Assembly (NCBI GenBank): GCA_034336665.1
Contig: CM067565.1
Location: forward strand, 83,888,858-83,952,857
Reading direction: 5' to 3'
DNA: 64,000 nt
Source: Luscinia megarhynchos
Taxonomy: Eukaryota; Chordata; Aves; Passeriformes; Turdidae
A program made the position numbers and the translations under genes. This document shows, piece after piece, positions 36,190 through 48,600 of the stretch; the stretch's first letter is position 1; every line of letters begins with the position of its first letter. Below the pieces are notes generated by a model, which worked only from the letters and a program-made list of their open reading frames with translations, was not told where the DNA came from and ran no database searches.

Positions 36190-39100
36190 AGTGGCTCAGG
36201 TTGCTCAGAGTCTGACCTGGTGCTGTGCCTGATGCTGGCCATCTTCAGCACAGCACAGCATGTAGCAAGAAGGGATGTGGTACTTTCCATGGTCAGAAGA
36301 GCATTTTCCTCCATGTCCTCCAGCCTTGTTGCTGGAGGAAATTTTTTTGTTTGGAAATTTGTTTTTTTTGTTTCCTCAACATCTCCAGATCAAAAGGACT
36401 ATTTCCCCTCCTGCCAAACAGGAGGGGAATCTTAATGCACACGCCTGTGGTCTCTACAGTCACTTGCCTGAGCAGCCTGCTCTGGTGAGTGTCCCTCTGT
36501 CATCACAGGACAGCAAGAACAGAAGAGATCTGGGCTGTATCTAGTCCTTTGCTGTCACAGGCAGAGGCCCAGACTTGTCCACAAAGTCCTCTGCAGAGAC
36601 TCAGCTCCGTGGAGCTGTTCCGGGGAATGTTTGGTTAGCAAGAGTAATATTTATGTTAAGCATGAATGAGAATCAAACATCAAGCACAGGTTTCAGTTCT
36701 GGTTTGGCATTTCCTGAGCAAAGTCTCAACAACATATGAAATCTTTAAACCTTCAGGTCTGCATTTCACACTCTGTCTCGTGTGAGTGTTCCTCCAACCA
36801 CCCCACCAGGCTATGCTGGTATTCTGCAGCCTGGCAATAACAAGCCTGCCTTAGCTGAAAGCCCCTGCTCCCCTGTATTACCCACTGAGTGGGTCCCAAG
36901 GTGCACAACAGGCTGTGGAAAAGTTTCCAGAAATCACTTGGGGTCTTGCTGAGAAGCAGCCACCTCTGAACATATTGCAGCACTCACTGAATGGCTTCCA
37001 ACAATGTGAGAGCTTCACTTGTGAGACTCCAAAGGAAATTGCATCCAGTTGTCATTGCAAAAGAGGGAATTTAAGGCATGCACAATGTAATTATTCCCAC
37101 TGGGAACTGCCAAAAACAACAGGGTGGCACCCCATTGCTGGGGAGGAGGGGGGCAGAGGAGCTGGGGGAGAAGCTGTAGGATATCTCCTGCTGTGTGGGA
37201 CCAGCAGGATGCCCTGTCTCCTCTGAGCACAAGCCCATCCCTACAGCATCTCAGGCTCTCCTGGCACCACAAGAGAGCAGCAGCAGCAGGGCTGGAGGCA
37301 GAGGTGAGCCCCAAGAAGCCACAAGCCCTTTGGCTGTCTCATGTGGGAGCAGGGAGCTGTGCTCTGGCAGGAACAGATGCCTTGGGGTAAGGGCACCAGC
37401 AAACAGTTTGGAAGGTCAAAATTTCATTTACAGCATGTTATCACTAAATCACCTAGGTCCAAAGAGGCATTTAGGCAGCCATCTCTGGGATGTCAGCCTG
37501 GAAAGGCCAGGGAAAGCACACATCTGTAAGCTGTCCCCAGCTTCCCCACCGCCCTCTGGGCTCTGCTAAACACCTTCAGTTGGCACCAGAGTTTGAAAAG
37601 ACCCGGGAAGCAACACCTGGATCAAATCTAGGCTTCATTTACCTGCAAAATGTCCTTTTTTCTTTACCCAAGCCCCTTTCTCCTCTCCAGTGTACAAAGC
37701 AAAACATAGCAAAGAGCTCTGGGGGAGGCAGGGCCTGGAAGAGGCTCACAAGAACCTAATCTCATTCCTCTGTGCATGTTTTTGCTTTGTAAAGACTTTT
37801 GTACACGTTGCTGCTCCAGATGTCAGCAGCAGAAGGGAGCAGTCAAGCTGCAGGTGACAGAGCAGCCACGGGAGAGGGATGCCATGGACACACTGCCCAT
37901 GGGAACACTGCCATGGGCACACTGCCCAGCCAGGGGACATCCCAGCAGAGGTGGCACTCACAGGCCTGTCCTCAGTGCTGATCCTGCTGGAGTGAGAGAC
38001 AGCCTGGCCACTGCTGTTAACAGCAGCCATGTCTCAGCTGCTCTCCCATGAGGAGGACAGCTCAAGGGAAGCTCCTGGATGGGTCTGAGACACGGCTGGA
38101 GCTGGATGTCGTGGGTGTGACACCGTCCTGCCAGCTGCCAAAATGCAGGAAGCATCCCACAAATTCCACACTGAAATGGCCAAAGCCCACTGATTAATCT
38201 CCAGCATCAGCTCTAGTTTTCAGTAGTTGTTTTGATCTGTGTGTTAAATGATAGCAGTGCCTTTCTGAAAGTACATTTGCAGAGGTCTAACAGCAATTAA
38301 ATTCATATGTATCTCTTGCATGGGAGCTAAGCTACACTGAATATGGTTTCAATAATCAAGTGGTATTTTGTTTACATGCTGTAATTATGACTTAAAATCT
38401 ATACCTAAACCTCACTGGAGACACAGATTTTTTAATGTATGGCAGCCTTTGCAAGGGACAGCACGATGCAGAGGTAAAAGGTGACAAGATGGATGGGGGT
38501 GAGCACTCATAAGATTACCCAACACCACAAACACAGCTGAGTGGGGTTTCTGGCATCCAGCAAGATGACCACAGCTTCCAGCTCTTCAGCTGAAAGCTGC
38601 TGGATGGCTGGCTGGAATCCCTGAGAGATGGGCACTAGCAGGGAACTTATGTGGGATGCTCTATCTCCCAACAAGGTCACCAGAGGGATGAAGTATTGCT
38701 CCTCATAACTGTGGCTGTAAGATTCACACAGCTGGGGCTCACATTTAGCATGCAGATAATGCTCCCCTCCAGTGATAAGATGTAGGATCCCAAATCTTAG
38801 CCCTTTAAATTTGCCCAGGCCTAGGTGGGGCTCAGAGTTGCACAGGGGAATTCACCACTTGGAGTAAAGCTTTCTGGAGAACCAGAGCCATAAATCAAAC
38901 ACAAGGTACTCAATACCATCTCTGGCTCAAAAGCCTTCAGCACTTTTCTTCTCTGGATTTATAGCTCCCTCATGGTGGCTGTCTGATCAACCTGAAGTGT
39001 AAGCTTTTGGAGAAAGGTGCTCTGTTGGTACTGAATGCTTGATATCTAGAGATTTTGCTTAACAAGCCATAACCAGTGCCCCAGGGAGGACATATCCAGC

Positions 39101-41220
39101 ACCTTTAGCCCAGGAGACAATCAATAAGAGATGGTGAGAAGTACTTGAGATCTTGTATTTTCTCTCAGTTGTGAATGTGGACAGAAGCTGTGGACAAGCC
39201 CCTGCATGGGCCCAGGCAGTGTAGGTGCTCTCCATGGCTGCCCCAGCAGCATCACAGCCCCTGCATGGTCAGACCCTGCCAGGGACATGCCAAGCTTGCC
39301 ATGCCAGTGAGCTGGACACCACGGGCCCAGGCTCTCTGGGCTGTGTTACACAGCCAGCTGAGCAGGATCCAAATCACTGCTCTTCTCTTTAAAACCCGTG
39401 GCCACAAAGGAGAGTTAATTTGTTTGTCATGTGTTGAGTTGATGACTCCTCCAAGCAGAGGAGCTGTGGGAAGAGAAACAGTCAGGGGCTGAGATTAAAC
39501 GGTACCTCCAGGACTGAAAGCGAGGCAGATTTGCCTGCAGTGAGTTTTCCTTTCCAAAAGACATGCCTGGATAATCTCAGTTTCTACCTAAGAGATAGCA
39601 GAGCTGTCAGGACATGCTGCATGTGGCCACACAAGAAAACACAGACGTGACCTCTTGGCTCTTAGGAACAAATGCCAGGGGGAGGGGAGAAAAGAATTAG
39701 CAGGGAAAGAAAGCAACAAAACCCAAATTCATACAGCAAACAAATGTGAGAGCTTCTATTTTTACTCCTTAATCTACATGCCTGGCCCCCCTTCCTACAT
39801 CTTCCATTTTTAATCTACAACAAATATCTCTGAACTGTGCTGAGACAATAAATCTGGGGCTCTTTGAAGACCTTGGGCGGCAGTGCAACAACAATACACT
39901 TTATAAACTAAACATTTTAGATATTAATTTTCCCTTTGATCTGCAGCATGGTACCCCCACTGCATGGCTGTGCACACCCTGACACACTTGCACGTCCTGC
40001 TGAACCCACCATGCCATGGGAGGCTGTTCCCACCACTGGGATGGCCATGGGAGAGGTCATGGATGGCTGTAACACGCAATGTGAACCCACTCAGGGATGC
40101 ACATGTGAGCAAAGCTCTTCTGGTAAAAGGACACTCTCGGAGATGTGGCCACTCCAACACTGGTAAACAGCAGAATTTAAGGTCACAGTGGCAGAATTAA
40201 TTGTTCAGTGGTAGGGGCAGGAAGTGGTTATAAGCAATAGGGTTTGTTTATTTTTAAAGCACAGTGAGAGAAGAGGAAAGGAACTTTATTGCATGATATC
40301 TGCCTTGTACCCACAGGAACCTCAGCAGGGTCACATCCATGAGATCTGCTTTGCAGCCTTCAGCCCTGAGCTGGCAGAGTAAGGGAGGGCAAGAGCTATT
40401 TGTCATCCTTTGTGTAAGCCTGCTCTGGACACTTCGCCTGTGGGGCTCACAGACAATTGTTGACAGTGGAAAAATAATGAGGCACTGATCACTTCACTAC
40501 TCTAGTGGCTGTAGATCTGAGTCCACTATGGCCTCCCACAGCCATCGAGCTTCATGAAAGGATGCACAGCATTTATGAGCTGCACGTTAATCACCACTGC
40601 ATCACCCTCTTAATTCCCAAATACAGCTCCCCTGGGCCAGCAAAATTGCTGTAGATTAGCAAGCAAAAGGGATCTCTAAGCACAGCAATTTGGGGCAAGA
40701 AATAAAAAAAATTCCACATCTCAAAGAAAGAGAGTGAAATCTGGCTGTGAGAGGCATGCATGGCCCAGGTTTATATTTCCTGGTCACAGAAATATTTCAT
40801 CAGCTCTGTCACAGTAGGCTACAGAGATCAGTCCTACTGAGCCAGAAAAAGGTGGTCACATCTAGCCTCTTCTCTGAGGATTCTCAGCCAAGGGCCAAGC
40901 TGGATCAAACCTCTTTGGCTTACATGAACTGACAGGATCACGGTAGGAGTGAGGAGATCCATGGGTGTGTCGCTGCAAACAGACCAGCTACACTTGCTGT
41001 GTGATGTGTATGTTGGAGATGTTACACCCTGAGGAACAGACAGAAGGTTGCTGCCTGCCATTCTTCCACATTTTCTGGATAATCCAGCCACTTGCTACCC
41101 TGCCACTGTGCAAGCATCAGCTCAAACTCCGGAACACCAAATTCCACTGCTCTTTTTGGGTTTATTCCTGACAACTATGCCCAAAATGGCTGAGCTGTCA
41201 CCAGGAGGTCTCCCCTCACT
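36190..41220. other. Intergenic stretch, nothing recognised
   Basis: Five kilobases with no coding exon or recognised repeat. A low-GC, repeat-free piece at about 38160-38420 has the even composition often seen in conserved noncoding elements, but nothing in the sequence proves it. Confidence 0.5.
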
Positions 41221-41450
41221 TAATTGATTCTGGGGAAGAGCCGCGCCAGGCACACACAGCTGTGGGGCCGGAAGAGCAGGGCAGTAGCTGCAGCGTTTTG
41301 AATCAACAGCATCCTCCAGCCCCTGCGCTCCAGAAGCCAGCGGGAGGACAAAGCCCAGCGCTAGACACGAGTTAATTTCCTGCGAGGAGCTGAGGGCGAG
41401 TGAAGCAGAGCCCCGGGGCTGGAGCGGGGACCGGGGGAAGCGGGGCGCTC
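41221..41450. promoter_or_regulatory. Isolated CpG-rich patch, candidate orphan promoter or enhancer
   Basis: About 16 CpG dinucleotides fall in 230 bp, including GAGCGGGGACCGGGGGAAGC near its right edge, in surroundings that are strongly CpG-poor. There is no open frame with coding character. It directly abuts the LTR that begins near 41455. It may be an unannotated transcription start or regulatory island. Confidence 0.4.
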
Positions 41451-41454
41451 ATAC

Positions 41455-41960
41455 TGGTATCTTCAATAGAGGCTCCAAGCCCACAGCTGCAGACAGTGCT
41501 TAGACATAATAGAGCTATACTAAGAATATTGCTCACATTTTTCAGATAGAACATGATAGAATATATGCATAGTGTTATATGTAACCTGGTGTGCTAAGAA
41601 ACTAGAATTCTAATAGGTTAAGGAGTGGTGGTCTGAGTTTGCATCTTAGCTTGTTGGAAAAGTCCTATAAAAGACTATGAATTGGGAGAGTTGTTGCTTT
41701 TGGCTATTGGCTTTTGCCAGGACTTCTAGCCATTCACTTATTGCTTACTGCTAGCTGCTTTGCCATTGCTTTTTGCTATTGCTTGTCTGTGCACTGTTGA
41801 GACTGATGTGCTTTGTAATAAATATCCTTTTTAACTATTAGCTGCTTTGCTTATTTTAAGATAACCTGACGAAGTAAGAGCCAAGACCTCAAAGTAGGAG
41901 CCTATAGAGCTCCAGAGTTTGGTGCCTTAGAGCACCTGGGGGTCAGAAAGAACCCCCACA
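41455..41960 (+). mobile_element. Probable solo LTR of an endogenous retrovirus
   Basis: About 500 bp with LTR layout. An AT-rich U3-like part is followed by CCTATAAAAG (TATA at 41666-41672), then about 145 bp of T-rich sequence with repeated TTGC/GCTTTTGCC elements, then AATAAA at 41817-41822. A short U5-like part ends in CCCCCACA (41960). TG (41455) and CA (41960) would be the termini, but no target duplication is clear at these borders. No gag, pol or env sequence and no primer-binding site follows, so it appears solo. The signals read in the plus direction. The retrovirus class is not determined. Confidence 0.6.
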
Positions 41961-42464
41961 GATCCCTCCATAAGAATTTTCCAGGCTCCTTTTAACCATC
42001 TTAGCCAGCTTGTTCTCCAGCTGCTTCTCAGGTCCCTCTCACACTAGGTCTTCTAACCACTAGGATTGTCAAAGCCAAGCTTCAGGCAATTCTCCTAGCC
42101 AAAATAGAAGATCCTTCTTAAAATGCAAGACTTCTTTTTAAGGGATTGAGGTCTTCGGTTTGCTTTCTTGCTGTGAAGGCAGCACACAAGCTTTCCTCTC
42201 CCCTCAGGAGCCCTGTTGTCATTGCTTTGAGGATGTGAGAGATGAGAGCCACGTGCAAGCACAGCACTGCAGGAGCTGGAGCTTCAAGAGTATTCAAAGA
42301 GCAAACCCCGAGGAGAGGGGAGTAAGGTTGTCAGGGGCTGGTTGTACAGTGCCTGGGGGTGCCTGGGAGTACCTGGGATGTTCCCCCAGAAATTCATCCT
42401 GCTTTCAGACAGTGCACATGGAGAAGAAGTGTGGGACTAAACACTGGCCACATGCTCTGTACAG
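41961..42464. other. Intergenic stretch, nothing recognised
   Basis: No gene, primer-binding site or retroviral internal sequence was seen between the LTR and the next CR1 fragment. Confidence 0.55.
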
Positions 42465-42640
42465 CACAGAATTTAGGGGTCAGAGGAGCCCAGAAATTAG
42501 GGCTGGAAAAGACTACAGGATGTTGTTTAGTCCATCACCAGTCCCAAGAGTGCATCAGCTATCCCTGCAGCGCTTCTGACATGTTTTTCCAACCTCTCCT
42601 TTGAGACACATCCACCAATGGATTCCCACCATTCTTTTAT
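42465..42640 (-). mobile_element. CR1 LINE 3'-end fragment, minus orientation
   Basis: The stretch AATTAGGGCTGGAAAAGACT, then TTTAGTCCATCACCAGTCCC, then ACCTCTCCTTTGAGACACAT follows the reverse complement of a CR1 3' region in order, although it is well diverged. Its terminal octamer repeats are lost. Confidence 0.65.
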
Positions 42641-45600
42641 CCATTAGCAGAGATGACCTAGTACATGTTTAACAACTTAGGCAGGGAACAGAGAAAGTAA
42701 ACACTGGAGTGATACTTTCCAGGATGAGAGAAGAGAAGATAGTCAAACAGAAGTAAGGAGAAGGATGAGAAACCCGAGAAGAGCCACAAAAGACTGCCAA
42801 GATGTGGAATTTTGTCTCCTTCTACCCTCCAAGAGCTGCACAAAGCCCATTCCTCCTCTCAGCACATCTGGGGGCCCAAAAGGCTTCCAGATGGCCAGCA
42901 AAAGGAGAGTCAGAGCCCCGTCAGCACCCATGAGGTCACGTCACTGCTGGGAGGTGATGTGTAAAAACGCCGTGTTCATCACCAGCCAGAGCTGACCCAG
43001 GAGTGAGCGGTCCTGGGGAGGGCTCATCCCTGCTGCCTCCCATCCACACTGCCTCTGCAGGCTGTCAGGAGCTGGTGGTGCCCATCACTGCTGCAGCAGC
43101 CCTCATTGCAGTGCAAGGCTCCAGGCTGTAATAGCAGAGCAGCTCCGCTCAGCACAGCTCAACATTACCACTGCTGTTGATCTTGGCGTGTTATTTATCC
43201 ATCCTCCGAGCCATAAATTTCCTTCCTGGACTCTGTGACTTGCTTTATAACCACACTCTTTGTGCTGAGACTGCAAAGCCCTGGGGACAAGACCTTTGCC
43301 TCCACACTTTCTATTTAGGGCCATGTAACTTTATGACACTAACAGAAAGAGTAACTTCCCAGATGACTTTGCAGCCATCACAGAAGTTTTTTTGAAATGC
43401 TACTTTTTTGGCTTCTCAGAAGGTCACTGATAAGAGCAGGGATAAGCCTCAAGCCCAAGCTGCTACCACATGGAGATGAGGAGATCTTGGTAGCTTGCAA
43501 ATATGACCCACAATAAAGCATAAACTCTTCCCCCTGTTCTCCCAAATGAATCAGCATTAAATTCCCCCCCAGAATCTCATTACTTGGCCTCTGTTTCTCA
43601 AGTCTGAAGCCTTAAAGGAGGTGAGCAGCCCCAGCACATTATCACTGGAGGCTCAGCTGCCTGCACAATCTCTGCACCAGGCTTTGGGAGCTCAAGTGAG
43701 AGCAGGGTTTGCTCTGCACACGTTCCTGTCTGATCTCAGAGAGGCCTGGAGCTCGCCAGCCTCCCAGCTCGTGCATCAGGACCAGCATCAGCTGACTCAT
43801 GCTCCAATCCCCATCCCAAAGTCCACTGTCCCCACCAGCCTGCTAGCTCTGGACCTCTGCAAGGGTCACTTTTCATTGGGGTGAGGGAACCTCACCACTG
43901 CTTTCCATCCCTGCCTGCCTCAACTTGGAGGGGTCCCTTGAGTGTGCCATGAAAGGAGAGGCACATCTGGGCTGGATTACAGGCTGGTGCAGTGGCTTCT
44001 ACAGCTACAGATTCCTGCAGCTGCTTTTGAGAAGGACATAGATGCTCACAGACCAAGATGCACAGAGCCCCCAGGGCTGAGGTGCCTCATTTATTTATTT
44101 AAGCCATTCTAGGCTGCCCCCCCTCTGGAGGGCTCAGCTACGGCACCTTGGCAGGCTGGGGGCAGTGGGAGGAGATGCTCTGGCTGATGCTGTGGCTGAT
44201 GCTTTCCCGCTGGGCACAGAGAATTGCTTTCTTCTGAGAACAGAGGCCAAACGGAGGGAATCGTTTACACCATTGAGAAGTGGGTGTGACACTGCAATTT
44301 ACTGGCATTCTGCAGCCACAGAGGCAGCGCCTTCGCAGGGATCAGGCGAGCTGTGAAGAAAACAAGGGAGGAGGCAATGAGGCTGAGAGTAAATCCACAG
44401 AGATCAATAATGTTACATTAGATTTACGCCAGTTAGTAAAGCAAAGGTTGTGGTCTATTCTCTGCAGCACTGGTTTATCACAGCTCCAGATTTTATGCCA
44501 CGGTCACTGCAAGCAGGATCTGTCCCCTGAGGTTTTAGAAATAATCTCTTTCTCTCAAAACTCTTTTCTTTAGCTGTCTGTGGGTTGAGAGAAAGAGACA
44601 ATGATGTGTGGATGGAAAAATAACAAAAAAAAAGAACTAAATTAAAATTAAAACGCAGCAAGGCTCCAAAGAATTTACAGATGTCTCTCCTCTCCTTCCC
44701 ACCCCCCCTACTTCTCCGTGGTCAGCTGTAAATATTTATCTGGCAGGCTGCAGTGAAAGGCATGGCCCAAAACACTTAATCACAATTCCAGCATGGCTGC
44801 CCTCCAGAGCACCCCAAACTTGGGGGACATTGGTTTTTTTCTGCAGCATTGTTAGAGGAAGGTACTTCTGTCCTTTTGCAGGCAAACAAAAGCATCTTCA
44901 AAAGCAATTCATAACATCTCCAACATGGGCTGCTGGGTGCTTTGTCTGTCTTCTTCTTTGGGTATTTTTCTTTTTAAAGGGTCTGATTTTTTTTTTTAAC
45001 CTGAGTGGTGAAGGTGAGCAAGCCCTATCACCCCACTCTCAGCAGCAGCCTGGTGCTGATTTGCAGAAGTGGAGTTGGACTGGATCAGTGAGGAGGTTTG
45101 GGAAATCTTCTCCAGAATCAAAGGAATCGTTATATGTCTATAATTCACCCCAAACTGTTCCACAAGTATTGATGGGGCCTGACCCCATCTTCCCTATGAA
45201 GGGTGGCTGTCTCTGGGGTGGAGCTGTGGCAGCTTCCACGGGTCACTCAGCAGAAATTTGGGACAAGTGGAAGCACTGCTAGAGGCTGGCAATTGCAGGG
45301 GCTTTGCTCTTGAGGATGCCCAGCAAGAAACACCATTGGCACAGGGATTGCTGTGCAGCAAGAGGTACCTGCAAAATCAGGAGCAAAAATCAAGCCTCAC
45401 TCCTGGTTTTCACTTTCATGGCAACTCTGGTTGTCTGATGTATCTCCCTGCAAGGATTTTGGGAAGATTTCCCTGTCTTCAGTTGCACTATTCCTCCCCC
45501 ACACACAACCATTACATTGGGCTCTAAACCCTGTATATTTATATTTTTCCATCTCCTGATGGGTCACTCTCAAGTTTGATATGGAGCAGCTAGGAGAGGA

Positions 45601-48600
45601 GAAAGGACCATAGCACACAAGGCTGTGGCTCCTGTAGAACACACTCTCGGGGCCTCTCTCTAAGTTTGCTCCAGCCCCAGAGGCTGGAGCACATAAAGAG
45701 GCAGCCAATGTTCACTTTGTGTCCCAGCTTCCAGCCTCCCCGGCTGATGTGTGGCAGAGTCTTCCTCGGGAGAAGAAATTAAATGTCCCACCAAAAGCTT
45801 GCTTGCTACTCCACCAGAGTGATTATTGCCTCAGTATCCAGCTGAAACACGAACATATTTTGTTTTTTGCTACTTTCTGCAGGGAGTGGCACACTTTGGC
45901 CAAGCAGAGCCATGCATGACATCATATTTTCTTATTGGCCTTTACTGCACAGCAATTGCCTCACCAGTTATTGCCACTTATTGCCAAGTAGCTGTTTCAC
46001 CACCTGATTATTTACCAGCCTGTTTTTATGCTTTCCTGGGCATTGAGATTCAATTCACTTTCTCCCTCCTCCTTGCCAATTTTTCCAGTGGAAATGCTGT
46101 TTTGTCAGCACATCTGCAAACATGTAGATTTCCTTGAAAAGCCAAGTCCACTACTTGCTCGTTTAGAGCAGGTGATCAGTAACCACACAGATAAATTGGT
46201 CTGAGGTTAATCTATTATCCTGTCAGGGACTGTTGCAATTTTCAACAGACTCAGAGCCTAGAGAACTGTTAAAGCCCCCTCTTTCTAATTATAAATATAT
46301 GCTAATCTCAATGTTCTTCAATAAATAAACTACCTTGTCTGTTGTAATTTTTGTGACCTTGCCATTGCAATGCAAAGAGTACCTGAAAATGCAGACCAGC
46401 TAAACCCAAAAGTTTTCAAAACCCAGAATAATCAGAGTCCAAACTGCACAGTTTTTAAATCCATTTTTAAAGCCAATGCTGTGAGATTTGAGGCCTTCTT
46501 TGAGGGTTCTGTAATCTCTGGGGCTGCTAATACTGTAATAGTTAACTGTGAGCACTGACACCAACTGCAGCATCCTCAGGGGGCTGGAGGATGCTCTGGG
46601 AACAGCATGTCCTCTTGAGGCAGGCTTTTCCAAAGGGCTCTGTTTGCTTTGACCAAAATGGGCTGCTAGGTACTGTACCATGGGAGATTTGCAGTCTCCC
46701 TGGGGTACTGCTCTCTGAGCCCACCTCACTGACTATGCAGCATCACATCCCAAAACCCCTGAAAGTGCCAGGCCCACCTTTTCCCCTGGCAGTATAATGA
46801 AAGGCAAGGCTCAGGGGCACGTGGGGAAAAGCTGCTTTTATAGCAGGGTGCATGGTGCCCCAGACAGGGAGAAGGTGAGGGGTGGCTTTGCATTCTCAGG
46901 TGCTGCCTTGGCAGAGGATGAGCAGAGCTGTGCTCTGTGTGCCCATGCAACAAGCACAGTCAGTGGGGATCTGCTCATGCTCCATGGGGTTAACCCAGCA
47001 TTGAGATCACCCAGCTGCAATTCCACCACCTGCTCTGGAGCTGCTCCTCACATCCAGCACTCAGGCACTAGGGGTGTCCCCAGTCTGCTGGGACAGCTGG
47101 CTGCTGCTGCTGCCTTCACACAGCTGAGCAGCCCATGGCAGGGTGGGGAGGGCACAGAAATACCCTCCATGCTGCAGCTGCTGCCAGGCTGCCAGCAGCA
47201 GCCAGAGCTGGTTTTCCCACGTTCCTGCACCTTCCTGTCAGTGCTGGGGCCGAGGTGCCAGCCTGGCCCCTGGCTGCTAGCCAGCTCTCAGGGGGTGGGG
47301 AGGTGGAAGGGGCTGCCTGGGCTCAGCTGGAGCTTCTCTGACCCAGACATTAAGCATGATGCCGTTTTGGCAACGCACTTTGTCCTCCTGTTTTGTGAGC
47401 CAAGAATGTATAAACCCACAGGGAGAAGAACCTCTTCTTCCTCTTGGGCACTATCAGTCCTGCTTTTGGCTGCAGGCACTTCTTTGCTCCACACCCCTGA
47501 GCTGCAAAAGGGTCTCTGCTGCCACTCCTTTCTCTTGGCTTATCAAAGGAAAAAAAGACAAGAGAAATCAAGCAGATCTCTGCTGTATGCTTTTCCTCTT
47601 CAGGAACTGATTACACAATGGGAACAGCAGTTTGTCAGCCTGCCCAGTGCCACCCTCCTGCCCACCCCTGTTTTGCCCCAGAATCAGCAAAGTGGCTGCT
47701 CCAGGTAAGTCCCTGAGAAGCAGGAGGTTCGTGTTGTCTGCAGGGCCCACAGGCATTGATGACTGGAAGGCAGCTCTACATGTTCCCCCATCTTCAAGAG
47801 ACATCCTGGGTTCAGGTCACATCAGCTCAGGCACATCCCCATCTGCCTGACATTGGTCTCAGGGTCTTTCTGCTGCTCACAGATACAGGGGCAAGTCTGT
47901 GCTGGCAGCTGTGGTGGGACACCTGGACACACCATCAAAGAGAAATGGAAACTTCCCTCTGTCCTCACCATGAAAGGAGTCCCCACCAAATCTGCACACC
48001 CCCAACAGCCTGGCCCATCCAGGATGATGATATGAAAGGATGACTTGAGCTACACCCTGTTTATTTCCACCCCTGCTCTTTCTGTCACAAGCCCAGGAAA
48101 TCCAGATTTTTTACCTGATACAAAGAGAAGCAACAGAGATTCAGAGATCAGGAAACTTAATTTTTTAGAAGGAAGATAAATACTGCTCCTTTGCAATAAG
48201 TGAATTGTTGGGCAGTGCCAACACCAGGACAAAAAGTACTTGGTTCTCCTGGTTGATGTAGGATTGTCAAGGCCAGTCTTGACCTGAGCTCAACCATCAG
48301 GCAGAGACAGTGTTGGCATCTCCAAAGCCTGATGGGGGCTTCCAACCTGTACAGGTTTAATAAGATTAATTTCTGAGTGGCTGCTGTAAGGAAAAGGGTT
48401 AAAACTTTGCCAGGAAGCTGCAAGATGCCATGGGAAGGTGAGATGAGGAGTTACCCCTTCTATGGTATCCAGCCTCTTACAGTGGCAAGCAATTGCAGAT
48501 GACCCCAGCTGAGAAGCCCAAAGTGTCTGGTTCATGTCCAGAGTGTTTCCAGACACATTGCAATGAGCCCTGGCCAGCCTCACCTCCACAGAACAGCAGC

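Noticed and set aside
35822..36435. Leu/Ser/Pro- and Arg/Gly/Glu-repeat proteins
   Set aside because: Produced by the pentanucleotide microsatellite, which is open in every frame; no real flanking coding sequence.
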